A stretch of 64,000 nt of DNA, from positions 1,922,001-1,986,000 of the forward strand of contig NZ_CP022303.1 of assembly GCF_004216475.1 (NCBI RefSeq), in the 5' to 3' direction. Origin of the DNA: Thalassococcus sp. S3 (GTDB lineage Bacteria; Pseudomonadota; Alphaproteobacteria; Rhodobacterales; Rhodobacteraceae). This document shows, piece after piece, positions 17,908 to 25,322 of this stretch (position 1 is its first letter; the number at the start of each line of letters is the position of its first letter). Under the pieces are notes generated by a model. It did no database searches. It had not been told where the DNA came from and saw only the letters and a program-made list of their open reading frames with translations. Position numbers and translations under genes: made by a program.

Positions 17908-18597
17908 CTAGAGCGCGTTAAGCCAAACACGAACTTTCGTAGATGGAGCGGCATTTCCATCAACGATACGCAGAATTTCAATCTCGGTCGGTCGATCAGT
18001 GTCCACGACCTGCATGGTGCAGCTTGTGTCAAATGCTGTTCTTCCTTCCAGGGTAATCGGATCGCAACGAATAGGCCGGGCCTGGCCTTCAATGTACACA
18101 AACACAGCCTCGGCTTGAAAAGAGTTCAGCAAGAGGCTTCTTGCCTTTCGCGCGCCATCATTCCAACTTACGACTGTCGCTTCAACGTTCTTGCTGGAGC
18201 ACTCTCCCAGTTGCAGGCGCGCCCCAAGCTCGTTCTGTACCATCTGACCAAGGCGATCCTCATACCGGGTGGGGTAGGGGAGCGCTGCGACGCCGCCTTG
18301 CCAGGCAAGTGGAACACTATATTCGTTCGCAGCCTCATAAAGACCGTTTGAAGAGACCACGCGCATGCAAAGCGTCTCTCCGGCCCAGGCTGCGGGGACA
18401 AAGGCCTTCAGATCGATCACGCCCGAGCCGCGTCCCTGTTGTTGGACCCCCATGACCATGCTTCCTGAAATTCTGGCCGAAGGCAGAACATCTTCTTGAA
18501 ATGGGTTGGTTGTGAGGCGCAGAGTCTCTGCGGAGACTGCATTGGCAATTGGCGCGAGGGCCAAGAGGAGAAGTATGTTTTTGAGTAATTTTCGCAC
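17908..18597 (-). CDS. Hypothetical secreted protein of the envelope gene cluster
   Basis: About 229 residues with a signal peptide (LLKNILLLLALAPIANAVSA) and then a beta-rich domain with several Cys residues (at GETLCMRV, LGECSS, PIRCDP, DTSCTMQ), suggesting disulphide bonds. I chose the GTG at 18597 because AGGGAGGT lies just upstream; an ATG at 18639 would add a non-signal extension. The start region overlaps the start of the divergent peptidase gene by 23 bp. No known family. Confidence 0.7.
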   Translation of the reverse strand: MRKLLKNILLLLALAPIANAVSAETLRLTTNPFQEDVLPSARISGSMVMGVQQQGRGSGVIDLKAFVPAAWAGETLCMRVVSSNGLYEAANEYSVPLAWQGGVAALPYPTRYEDRLGQMVQNELGARLQLGECSSKNVEATVVSWNDGARKARSLLLNSFQAEAVFVYIEGQARPIRCDPITLEGRTAFDTSCTMQVVDTDRPTEIEILRIVDGNAAPSTKVRVWLNAL

Positions 18598-19657
18598 CGT
18601 ATACCTCCCTTTGTTGTTAGTATTATTGATTTCGATCACAGCCGCAAACCCTGGGAACAGCCAAACCGTGCGTATTCAAAACGGTTTGGGGGAATGGGGG
18701 TATGGCTGGATGTTTCTAAGCGAAGGGTCCTGTTTTGTTGCTTTGCCCGAACATGTCGCAGGACCATTGCCGAAGATTACGATTTCCACGGCAGCCCCTG
18801 TTGTGAGTGATCAGGCCACGGTTCTCAAACCCTTTTGGGACGGCATGGATTTGGCAATTGCTGTTCCTGATCAGGGGGTTATCAATTCAAGATGTGTCGC
18901 AAGGGTGGAGCAGCTCAAGCCCAGCGACCAAACGCGCACGGCAAGAGAGATCAATCTGATCCGCATCACTCGGGCTGGTCAGGAAATGCGAACGAAGATG
19001 CAGGTTACAAAGCGGGATTACCTCACGCTGGAAGCCGAGATTGCAAATGACGGCTTATCCATTGGTCAGGGGACATCCGGCGCGTTTGCCTTTGTTGGTT
19101 CCAGACCAGTGGGCATGGCGATTGAGTCCGACGGCGTCAACCAAGCGCGGTTTATCCGGGCCGAAGAAATACTTCTCAACGTGAGCCGCTTTGCCGAAGA
19201 GCAGGGGCGCGCCTACCAATTGGCGGCGCTGAGTGAGACCAAAGTGCCCGCAGAACACATCAGCGGCATTGCGATTCGATCCGTAACGAGCACCGCGCCG
19301 CCCACCTTGCCACAGTTTGGGCCTGCGAACGTGTTGTCCGACGGACTGTTTGTCACCGGTTCAGGTGTGCCTTTTGACGTCGTATTGCGTTTGGACCACG
19401 AAGCCGTTCAACGCGTGAACCGCGTTGAAGTCGAGGCCGAGGCCCAGGGCTATGCCGTTCCAAATCAGATTGTGGTGTCCTTAAGCACCGAAGAAACCCC
19501 CCGGAGATTCAGGTTCTGGACGCAAGGACGCATGACACCTGACGGCGCTTTTGACACCGGGATGCTGGCGGCACGCAACGCGCGGTGGATCCGGCTCAGG
19601 TTCCTGGGAACGTGGACCGAGGGTGAAATCGCTGTGCGATCCGTGAGGGTTGAATAA
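18575..19657 (+). CDS. Secreted trypsin-like serine peptidase with C-terminal discoidin-like domain
   Basis: About 360 residues. The ATG at 18575 has AGGAG 5 bases upstream and is followed by a signal peptide (YLPLLLVLLISITAANPGNS). A chymotrypsin-fold peptidase is suggested by three motifs in the right order: His60 (ALPEHVAG), Asp92 (GMDLAIAV) and Ser168 (GQGTSGAF), with Cys53 and Cys107 able to pair. Residues about 240-360 look like an F5/8-type (discoidin) beta domain ending RWIRLRFLGTWTEGEIAVRS. It is divergent from, and overlaps, the gene at 17908. Substrate unknown. Confidence 0.6.
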   Translation: MFLSNFRTVYLPLLLVLLISITAANPGNSQTVRIQNGLGEWGYGWMFLSEGSCFVALPEHVAGPLPKITISTAAPVVSDQATVLKPFWDGMDLAIAVPDQGVINSRCVARVEQLKPSDQTRTAREINLIRITRAGQEMRTKMQVTKRDYLTLEAEIANDGLSIGQGTSGAFAFVGSRPVGMAIESDGVNQARFIRAEEILLNVSRFAEEQGRAYQLAALSETKVPAEHISGIAIRSVTSTAPPTLPQFGPANVLSDGLFVTGSGVPFDVVLRLDHEAVQRVNRVEVEAEAQGYAVPNQIVVSLSTEETPRRFRFWTQGRMTPDGAFDTGMLAARNARWIRLRFLGTWTEGEIAVRSVRVE

Positions 19658-19660
19658 CCC

Positions 19661-20293
19661 TCAAGGCGTCAGAGTGAGAGAGGTGGTGAACCCACCGGGC
19701 ACGTCCCAAACCGTCGTCGATCCAGCCAACTGGCCGCTGTCTTGGAAGGTGAGGTTGGTGTAGGTCCACCGGCCGGAATTGCCGTGTGCTCTTGTGCTCA
19801 TCGCCACACCATCGGGGGTTATTGCGATCCCGCACCAATCATGCCCCGTTTCCAGGTAACAGTTCTTCTCTGCGTGGAACATGCCTACATTCAGCCTATA
19901 GGTCGCCGTTCCATTCGACAGGATCGTGCCGTCTGTCACATGTCTGAAGTGACCTTCAAACTTCTCAGGAACATCGTCCGGCAACGTGACCTGAACCAAA
20001 AGCGTTGGTCTCGTGTCCAAGAATGCCCGCAGGGCATAGGCTCTCACTTCGGGCGTTGCAGACAGTAGGCCATGATCAATGGCAAGTCTGACCAATTGCG
20101 GCTCATTGCTTTCGATCATCAGCTCCATCGCGGCCCTCGACCGCGCCGGATCCGGATCGTTTAACATGTCCCGGAATGCGCTGTTCGAACTCGAGCGTTC
20201 ATCGAGTTGCGCGCGCAATTGTTCAGGTGTCAGACCCTGCGACATCGCAAAACTTGGGAGGCATGCAAAAAGAAGAGCTGCAAAGAGTTTCAT
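19661..20293 (-). CDS. Hypothetical secreted protein with HEAT-like N-terminal region
   Basis: About 210 residues with a signal peptide (MKLFAALLFACLPSFAMSQ). Residues about 40-105 form helical repeats resembling HEAT units (SRAAMELMIESNEPQLVRLA, then TPEVRAYALRAFLDTRP). The second half is beta-rich with two Cys residues. I chose ATG 20293 from the position of the signal peptide; in-frame upstream starts (20308, 20374) lack ribosome sites. It is convergent with the peptidase gene, 3 bp apart. Confidence 0.65.
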   Translation of the reverse strand: MKLFAALLFACLPSFAMSQGLTPEQLRAQLDERSSSNSAFRDMLNDPDPARSRAAMELMIESNEPQLVRLAIDHGLLSATPEVRAYALRAFLDTRPTLLVQVTLPDDVPEKFEGHFRHVTDGTILSNGTATYRLNVGMFHAEKNCYLETGHDWCGIAITPDGVAMSTRAHGNSGRWTYTNLTFQDSGQLAGSTTVWDVPGGFTTSLTLTP

Positions 20294-20627
20294 CGTCAAT
20301 TTCCACATTGGCAAGAATTGACAGCAGGGGATCTGAAAACCGCGTAACAGACAAGGCTTTTCTGCTGATCGCAAACCGATCCTCGGGCGGCAGCCTTTTG
20401 CGCTTTTCAGATCAAAAGACGTCCAGCAGCCGCATGTCTGTATTTACTTGAAATGCAATCGGTAAACGCTGCATCAACACTACTCAATCTGGCGCGGTAC
20501 GGTTTTCGTTTGCCGATAGAGAACCGTGGCTTTTGCGCAGGTCCGTGATCGTTATTGATGGTCCGCTTGGCAGGGAGCTGCAAATGAAAAGCAACCGTTG
20601 GCCTGACGGGTGCCAAAAGTCAGATGC
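20294..20627. other. 334-bp intergenic stretch
   Basis: No open frame here has both a ribosome site and protein-like composition. A promoter for the gene ending at 19661 must lie within it. I see no RNA gene or clear repeat. Confidence 0.5.
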
Positions 20628-21023
20628 TCAGGCGCCGGAGAGCTGCAGCAGATCCCATCGATTGCCGTAGAGATCACGCCAGACAGCGACGATGCCATAG
20701 GGTTCGTGTCGTGGCTCTTCCTCGAACACGACACCCTGCTCGCGCATCGTGTCGTAGTCGCGCATGAAATCATCCGTTTCCAGAAAGAAGCCAACGCGCC
20801 CGCCGGTCTGGTTGCCGATACTGGCTTCCTGCAGACCTCCTTGCGCCTTGGCCAGCAGCAAGGAGCCTGAGGCGCCGCCCGGCGGGGCGACACGGACCCA
20901 GCGTTTGCCGTCGCCCAGATCGATGTCCTGCAGGCATTCAAATCCAATGGATTGGTAGAAGGCCAGCGCCTCGTCATAGTCGCGCACCACAAGGGTGACG
21001 GCATGAAGCGATTGGCCCGCCAC
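20628..21023 (-). CDS. VOC-family (glyoxalase/bleomycin-resistance-like) protein
   Basis: 131 residues with the paired beta-alpha-beta-beta-beta units of the vicinal oxygen chelate fold: LHAVTLVVRDYDEALAFYQS at the start and VVFEEEPRHEPYGIVAVWRD with LYGNRWDLLQL at the end. His and Glu residues at the expected metal positions are present. The function within this broad superfamily is unknown. Its stop is 3 bp from the bpt gene on the same strand, so they may be co-transcribed. Confidence 0.85.
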   Translation of the reverse strand: MAGQSLHAVTLVVRDYDEALAFYQSIGFECLQDIDLGDGKRWVRVAPPGGASGSLLLAKAQGGLQEASIGNQTGGRVGFFLETDDFMRDYDTMREQGVVFEEEPRHEPYGIVAVWRDLYGNRWDLLQLSGA

Positions 21024-21026
21024 GCC

Positions 21027-21845
21027 TTAGCGTGTCGTCGGGCGGCGGTCGGGCAGGTGGATATTGGCCACCTGTTCCGCGATCGGGTCGTTGGACAGCG
21101 GATGCGTGTCGGCGCCGTATTGTGAGGGGTCGGTCATCTTTTGCCACTCTCCGCCCACATAGATCTCAAGCCCCGAAAACTTGGCCTTGTACCCCATCTT
21201 CTGGCTGCCTGGCACCCAATAGCCCAGATAGACGTAAGGCAGGCCCGCCTCGCGCGCGATATCCACGTGATCGAGGATCATGTAGGTTCCAAGGCTCTGC
21301 TTGGGGCGATCAGGCGCGTAGAAGGAATACACCATGCTGAGCCCGTCTTCGAGCACGTCGGTCAGGCTGACACCGATCAGATCGTTGCCAGGCTCGGTAT
21401 ACTCGATCACCCGGCTGCGGATCGGTGTTTCCTCGATCATCGCTGAAAATTCGAACACATCCATATCCGCCATGCCGCCCGCGGCGTGACGATCGTCGAG
21501 GTAGCGGCGGAAGAGGTCATATTGATCCTCCGTCGCCCAGGGCGAGGTGGCCCGCCGGTCGACATGGGCATTGCGTCTGGCCGTCCGCTTCTGGCTCTTG
21601 CTGGCGGTGAAGGCGGCCACGTTGATGCGCGCGGACAGGCAGGCCGAGCATTCGGCGCAGGACGGGCGGTAAAGCACATTCTGAGAACGGCGAAACCCCT
21701 GCTGCGACAGGCTATTATTCAGCTTTTCTGCGTTTTCGCCCTGAAGCGCCGTGAACAACTTCCGCTCCATCCGCCCCTCCAGATAGGGGCAGGGCTGCGG
21801 GGCCGTCACATAGAATTGAGGAGCAATTGGAAGTGTGTGGCGCAT
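21027..21845 (-). CDS. bpt: Aspartate/glutamate leucyl (arginyl)-tRNA-protein transferase
   Basis: A 272-residue N-end rule transferase that adds an amino acid from aminoacyl-tRNA to proteins with N-terminal acidic residues, marking them for ClpS/ClpAP. Family features are [17 protein letters not shown] near the N-terminus, the Cys-rich [15 protein letters not shown] segment, and the C-terminal [20 protein letters not shown] block. The length is normal. Bacterial Bpt and Ate-like forms are hard to separate by eye; Bpt is the usual alphaproteobacterial type. Confidence 0.93.
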   Translation of the reverse strand: MRHTLPIAPQFYVTAPQPCPYLEGRMERKLFTALQGENAEKLNNSLSQQGFRRSQNVLYRPSCAECSACLSARINVAAFTASKSQKRTARRNAHVDRRATSPWATEDQYDLFRRYLDDRHAAGGMADMDVFEFSAMIEETPIRSRVIEYTEPGNDLIGVSLTDVLEDGLSMVYSFYAPDRPKQSLGTYMILDHVDIAREAGLPYVYLGYWVPGSQKMGYKAKFSGLEIYVGGEWQKMTDPSQYGADTHPLSNDPIAEQVANIHLPDRRPTTR

Positions 21846-21909
21846 GTCGGTCCCAGGTCGATCCGGATCACGATAGCAACGGGGCCAACAGGCGCCAAGG
21901 GCTTTCTTG

Positions 21910-22353
21910 TCAGCCGCGCAGAAGAGCGCGTCGGTTCAGCGCAACGCTTCCCATGAAGCTGTCCGTCAGGCCCTGACCCCGTGCGCCGGTGAGCATCATC
22001 ACGACAGAGGCGACCTGGAGAATGGGAATGGCAAAAGAGACCGTGTAGCCCAGAGTGTGCATGAGCGCGGCGCCCAGATCAAAGCGTTCGCCGTCGGCGG
22101 TGCGCAGCTCGATCGCCGCGAAGCGCATGCCCAAAGTCGCCGACCCGTTGGCCAGCGTCACCACGCGGTAGCAGAAGCCCACGATGAGTAGGAGCGCGGG
22201 AAAGAAGAAAATCCCGGTAAAGGCGGTGAAAGGCAGGATCATAAGACACAGCGCAAATGTGAGGACGATGTCGATGACCCAGGCAAAGAAGCGCTTTGCC
22301 GGAACAGACGCGTAGAATTGGGGCTGGTGATACGGGTCTGGCAGGTTGTGCAT
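21910..22353 (-). CDS. RDD-family membrane protein
   Basis: 147 residues with three membrane segments (about 24-48, 50-70 and 108-130). The family pattern is seen at [20 protein letters not shown], where the RDD motif is replaced by RFFAWVIDI. The conserved [15 protein letters not shown] loop follows. RDD proteins are small inner-membrane proteins, some linked to ion transport. It lies just downstream of bpt's 5' side on the same strand. Confidence 0.85.
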   Translation of the reverse strand: MHNLPDPYHQPQFYASVPAKRFFAWVIDIVLTFALCLMILPFTAFTGIFFFPALLLIVGFCYRVVTLANGSATLGMRFAAIELRTADGERFDLGAALMHTLGYTVSFAIPILQVASVVMMLTGARGQGLTDSFMGSVALNRRALLRG

Positions 22354-22367
22354 GATCGTCTCCGCTC

Positions 22368-22405
22368 AAACAAAGACGCTCCCGGAGCGAGGATCCGGGA
22401 GCGTC
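22368..22405 (-). terminator. Intrinsic terminator of the DUF2852 gene
   Basis: A 12-bp perfect stem (GACGCTCCCGGA / TCCGGGAGCGTC) around a 7-base loop at 22375-22405, followed on the minus strand by TTTGTTT. It sits in the gap after the DUF2852 stop. Confidence 0.8.
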
Positions 22406-22414
22406 AGCGTCAGT

Positions 22415-22855
22415 TTAGGCTGCTTGATCGTCGTCGTCGTCATGGTTGCGGTCGTTCTTCTTCACCCGCTCATCCATGAACTGATCGAATTCGGCCTTGT
22501 CTTTGGCTTCGCGCAGACGCTCAAGGAAGGCTTCGAAATCGTCCTGCTCCTGCTGCAGCCGGCGCAGGGTTTCGGCCTTGTAAGCATCAAACGCGCTGTT
22601 GCCGGTCGTGCGCATCGCGTTCATCCCCGCACCGTTCCAGCGGGCCATGCGGCGAGACTTGCAGGATTTGTCGAACATGCGTTTGCTCCAGATCATATAC
22701 ATCAATAGCGCAAGGCCGATGGGCCAGAAGAACACAAAGCCAAGGACCATCGCCGCGATCCATGCGCCTTTGCCCTTGCTGTCCAGCCAGGCCTCGCTTC
22801 GCACGAACCAGCCCATGCGTTGGGTGCCGTAGGTGGTTTCGGTCAGCGTGGTCAT
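22415..22855 (-). CDS. DUF2852 family membrane protein
   Basis: About 146 residues with one strong membrane segment (GAWIAAMVLGFVFFWPIGLA continuing LLMYMIW). It is followed by a basic SKRMFDKSCKSRRMARW region and a long, charged, probably coiled-coil tail ending in an Asp run. This matches the alphaproteobacterial DUF2852 family of unknown role. I chose the ATG at 22855 (GGAGAG upstream) over 22936. Confidence 0.85.
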   Translation of the reverse strand: MTTLTETTYGTQRMGWFVRSEAWLDSKGKGAWIAAMVLGFVFFWPIGLALLMYMIWSKRMFDKSCKSRRMARWNGAGMNAMRTTGNSAFDAYKAETLRRLQQEQDDFEAFLERLREAKDKAEFDQFMDERVKKNDRNHDDDDDQAA

Positions 22856-22969
22856 CGTGGGGTCTCTCCAAGGTTGAGGGCTAATGTAAAGCCGTTTCAC
22901 ATCATCAGAGATCGTCATTGGGTGGCCCTGTTGCAAGGGGCATGTGAATGTTTTTTACATTTTTTCGAA

Positions 22970-23109
22970 TTAAGACGTAAAATCAGATAGTTGAGCCGCG
23001 GTTATTCGAAGCAAAACATCTGGGGCGATGCCGAAAACATGGTGCGGCGTGCCCGCAGCGGCCCAGGTCAGATCGAATTTGGTCAGGCGCGGATCAAAGA
23101 AGGCGCGGA
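22970..23109 (-). pseudogene. 3' remnant of a YbaK/EbsC-type aminoacyl-tRNA deacylase gene, cut by the prophage
   Basis: The minus strand reads 45 residues to a TAA at 22970: RAFFDPRLTKFDLTWAAAGT, PHHVFGIAPDVLLRIT, and a short tail. WAAAGTPHHVF and the following block are the C-terminal signature of YbaK/EbsC proteins, which hydrolyse mischarged aminoacyl-tRNA. The frame loses this identity exactly at the inferred prophage end at 23110. The first two bases (TC) are an incomplete codon, as expected for a split gene. The 5' part should lie beyond the right edge. Confidence 0.8.
23105..23109. repeat. Predicted 5-bp target-site duplication GCGGA
   Basis: These five host bases directly abut the prophage terminus. 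GCGGA fits the Mu target consensus NYSRN. The second copy should be at the other end of the prophage, outside the window, so duplication itself is not seen. Confidence 0.6.
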
Positions 23110-23211
23110 TGTAGCGCGCCAACGAGTTTTTCAGAGAATGACAACGAATGTTGCAGCAACGCGATTTTTGGTCATTTCGGCCCCCTGAGCGGCCATTTTA
23201 GGCCGATTTAG
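23110..23211. repeat. Prophage terminal region with probable transposase-binding repeats
   Basis: Non-coding phage end. Two related 13-14 bp units stand at 23170-23182 (GGTCATTTCGGCC) and 23191-23204 (GGCCATTTTAGGCC). AACGAGTTTTTCA (23121) and AACGCGATTTTTGGTCA (23159) form another loose pair. Mu ends carry several transposase sites in about this space; assignment here is inference. Confidence 0.5.
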
Positions 23212-23254
23212 GAGGCCGCTTGGACGCTGATTCGAAGGGCAGTTTAACACCCCT

Positions 23255-23584
23255 TCAATAGCGTGCCGCAAGCTCATTCACACCCTCCGGAACGGCCGGC
23301 CAGGAGGCCTCGGAGCGGTAGTCGCTCGAGGGGTCCAGAACCATCGTTCGGCAGGCCACGAGCATCTGATCGACCCAGAGGCGACCGGCCCGGAATGTGT
23401 CCATGTCGGCCGCGCTCAGCTCCCCCGAAATCGCCGCCCCCTGAATGTTCGAAACGGTCGGCGGGTTCAACACTGCGTAGATCCGCGACGAGCACTCCGC
23501 CTTGACCGCGGCGATGTGGTCGGCAGCGGCTTTGTCCGCTTTGTCCTGGGCCGTCACCATTTGGTCGAAATCGATATTGCTCAT
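23255..23584 (-). CDS. Last gene of the tail module, hypothetical
   Basis: 109 residues beginning MSNIDFDQMVTAQDKADKAA, largely helical, no membrane segment. The start has GGAGGAG about 10 bases upstream. Its place after the tail fibre suggests a fibre-assembly or small tail protein, but I recognise no family. A weak hairpin (GAAGGG 23234-23239 / CCCTTC 23251-23256) overlaps its stop and may end the late transcript. Confidence 0.6.
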   Translation of the reverse strand: MSNIDFDQMVTAQDKADKAAADHIAAVKAECSSRIYAVLNPPTVSNIQGAAISGELSAADMDTFRAGRLWVDQMLVACRTMVLDPSSDYRSEASWPAVPEGVNELAARY

Positions 23585-23585
23585 T

Positions 23586-23825
23586 TTACAGCTCCTCCGG
23601 GTAAACAATGAAAAGCGGTTGCCGCAGCCGCATGTCGTTTTCGACATCCATTTGGGCATCGTGAAGTTTACGGCGCCATCTGCCATTCTTTACCGGCCAC
23701 CAAAACAAATGCATTCCGAAAAGGGTAATTCGGCGCTCTGCGAAATACCCCCGATCAAAACGACAGGAATGGCCATTACAGAATTCGACCGTGTCTTCCT
23801 TAATTCGATAAACAGGACGCGCCAT
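23586..23825 (-). CDS. Small hypothetical phage protein
   Basis: 79 residues (MARPVYRIKEDTVEFCNGHS...), basic and aromatic, with two Cys residues. It starts at ATG 23825 after GGAGGAG. This overlaps the preceding gene's stop by 1 base, and the next gene follows after 1 base. No family recognised. It belongs to the tail-end operon. Confidence 0.6.
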   Translation of the reverse strand: MARPVYRIKEDTVEFCNGHSCRFDRGYFAERRITLFGMHLFWWPVKNGRWRRKLHDAQMDVENDMRLRQPLFIVYPEEL

Positions 23826-24139
23826 CAATTCTCCTCCATTGAATAGGCCGGCAGATCGATCGGCCCGTTCTTGGTGACCGTGATCGGGTCCGGAAAGAGC
23901 GTGGCCTGCGGTGCCTTCTCGCCATGGGGCAGGACGATAGTGAGAGCCAGATCCCCGTTCGTCCGGGCGATCACCGTGCCGTTGGCAAACCATGGCGATT
24001 TGATCGCCCGCGCCGGCAGCGTGGCGCCCTCGGCCAGCTGCCCGAAATCAAACACCTCTCCGTTTACGATCAGCTGATCGCCTTGGCGTTCGAGTGTCAG
24101 ACGCTGATCGCGGCGGGTGGGGGAAAGTGTAATCTTCAT
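23825..24139 (-). CDS. Hypothetical phage tail-module protein
   Basis: 104 residues with alternating short strands (LTLERQGDQLIVNGEVFDFG, then GTVIARTNGDLALTIVLPHG), so probably a small beta-rich protein. It lies 13 bp after the tail fibre gene. Similar small proteins follow fibre genes in rhodobacterial phages; a fibre-associated role is inference. Confidence 0.6.
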   Translation of the reverse strand: MKITLSPTRRDQRLTLERQGDQLIVNGEVFDFGQLAEGATLPARAIKSPWFANGTVIARTNGDLALTIVLPHGEKAPQATLFPDPITVTKNGPIDLPAYSMEEN

Positions 24140-24152
24140 CGTGGCCTCCTCT

Positions 24153-25310
24153 TTAGAACCATCGACCCTGTGCGGTCATAAAAATCTCAGCCGAGATCGG
24201 TGCGCCGTCCTTATCCCAGCAATTCAAGGTGACGCCCGTGGTCGTTAGGTCGTTGTCCTCTGTGACATTGATCGGCTGACCACCTCGGCGCCCCATCCAT
24301 GAGAGCGTAAGAGATCCGCCAGTAACGGCCTGAAAGGCGGACGGGAACGTCCAAGCATGGTTGGTCGCCGGCGTATCGAACAGCTGCTGGCAGATCAGGG
24401 TGCCGTCAGCAAGGCGGGCATACCGTCCATTGGCATTGTTGCCCCGCTCGATCAGCGCGCCGGTGGGCGTGCCGCCACTCTCGCTCACACTGCCCAGAAT
24501 GTTCGACTGCCCATAGAGCTGCGACCAGCTCTCGGCCACGCCATCGATGATGCGCCGCTCGATCGTGAATGGTGATCCCGCCCCGAAATTCGCGCGCCAG
24601 ATCTGGCTGACATTTGTGTTGCCGTAGCGCTGGACGGTCAAAAGCCCAAAGTTGATCGGGAATTCAGAGGGTATGTTCTGCGTGTCATTGGTGGTGCGGT
24701 AGAGCCCCGACGGCGCGTCGAAATCATCGATATCGGCCATCTCCGGGGCCACGCTCGCGCCCACGCCAAAGGCCCCCACGCGCATGAGCCGATCAGCCGT
24801 TTCGTCCAGCTCATCATCCTGAACGGCCGTGCCGCGCAGAGGCACGTCGAGGGTGAGCCCGGAGCCGTTCAGACGGGCGCGCTGAACGCCGGCGGTGGCC
24901 ATGCCGATCTCGTTGGCATCGGGTTGGAAAAACCCTGTGTTGAGGTCCCCGCTGAAGGAGATCCCCGGCTCGCCCACGTCGCCCGGATCGAAGATGCCCG
25001 AAAGCGCTCCGTTGATGTACCCGTTGATCGTCGCCAGAGCGCTCACCAGCGCGTCATAGGCGCGCTTCGGATAGCCGCGGACCGGGACGATCACATAGTC
25101 CTGCGCGGCCTGTGTGGAGCCCAGATAGGCGGGCTTGATCGTGATCTCGGTGTCGCTGACCACGGCGATGATCTCATAGCCGACCTGACCGCCAGAGAGG
25201 CGGAATTCCTCGCCGGGCTGGACATTCGCCACGAAGGCGGTGCCGGTGCCTGTTACCGTCGTGCTGCCGTTGGTGACATCGACGGAACCTGTATCGTACC
25301 ATGCGGTCAT
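24153..25310 (-). CDS. Probable tail fibre protein
   Basis: 385 residues. The N-terminus (GSVDVTNGSTTVTGTGTAFV, then EFRLSGGQVGYEIIAV) is the beta-sandwich start seen in many phage tail-fibre proteins. The middle has glycine-rich repeats and segments like SFSGDLNTGFFQPDANEIGM, common in receptor-binding fibres. The C-terminal part (about 290-385) is a beta-rich tip. It follows the J-like tail-tip gene by 12 bp. It probably decides the host surface receptor. Confidence 0.75.
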   Translation of the reverse strand: MTAWYDTGSVDVTNGSTTVTGTGTAFVANVQPGEEFRLSGGQVGYEIIAVVSDTEITIKPAYLGSTQAAQDYVIVPVRGYPKRAYDALVSALATINGYINGALSGIFDPGDVGEPGISFSGDLNTGFFQPDANEIGMATAGVQRARLNGSGLTLDVPLRGTAVQDDELDETADRLMRVGAFGVGASVAPEMADIDDFDAPSGLYRTTNDTQNIPSEFPINFGLLTVQRYGNTNVSQIWRANFGAGSPFTIERRIIDGVAESWSQLYGQSNILGSVSESGGTPTGALIERGNNANGRYARLADGTLICQQLFDTPATNHAWTFPSAFQAVTGGSLTLSWMGRRGGQPINVTEDNDLTTTGVTLNCWDKDGAPISAEIFMTAQGRWF

Positions 25311-25322
25311 AGGATCCTCCCC

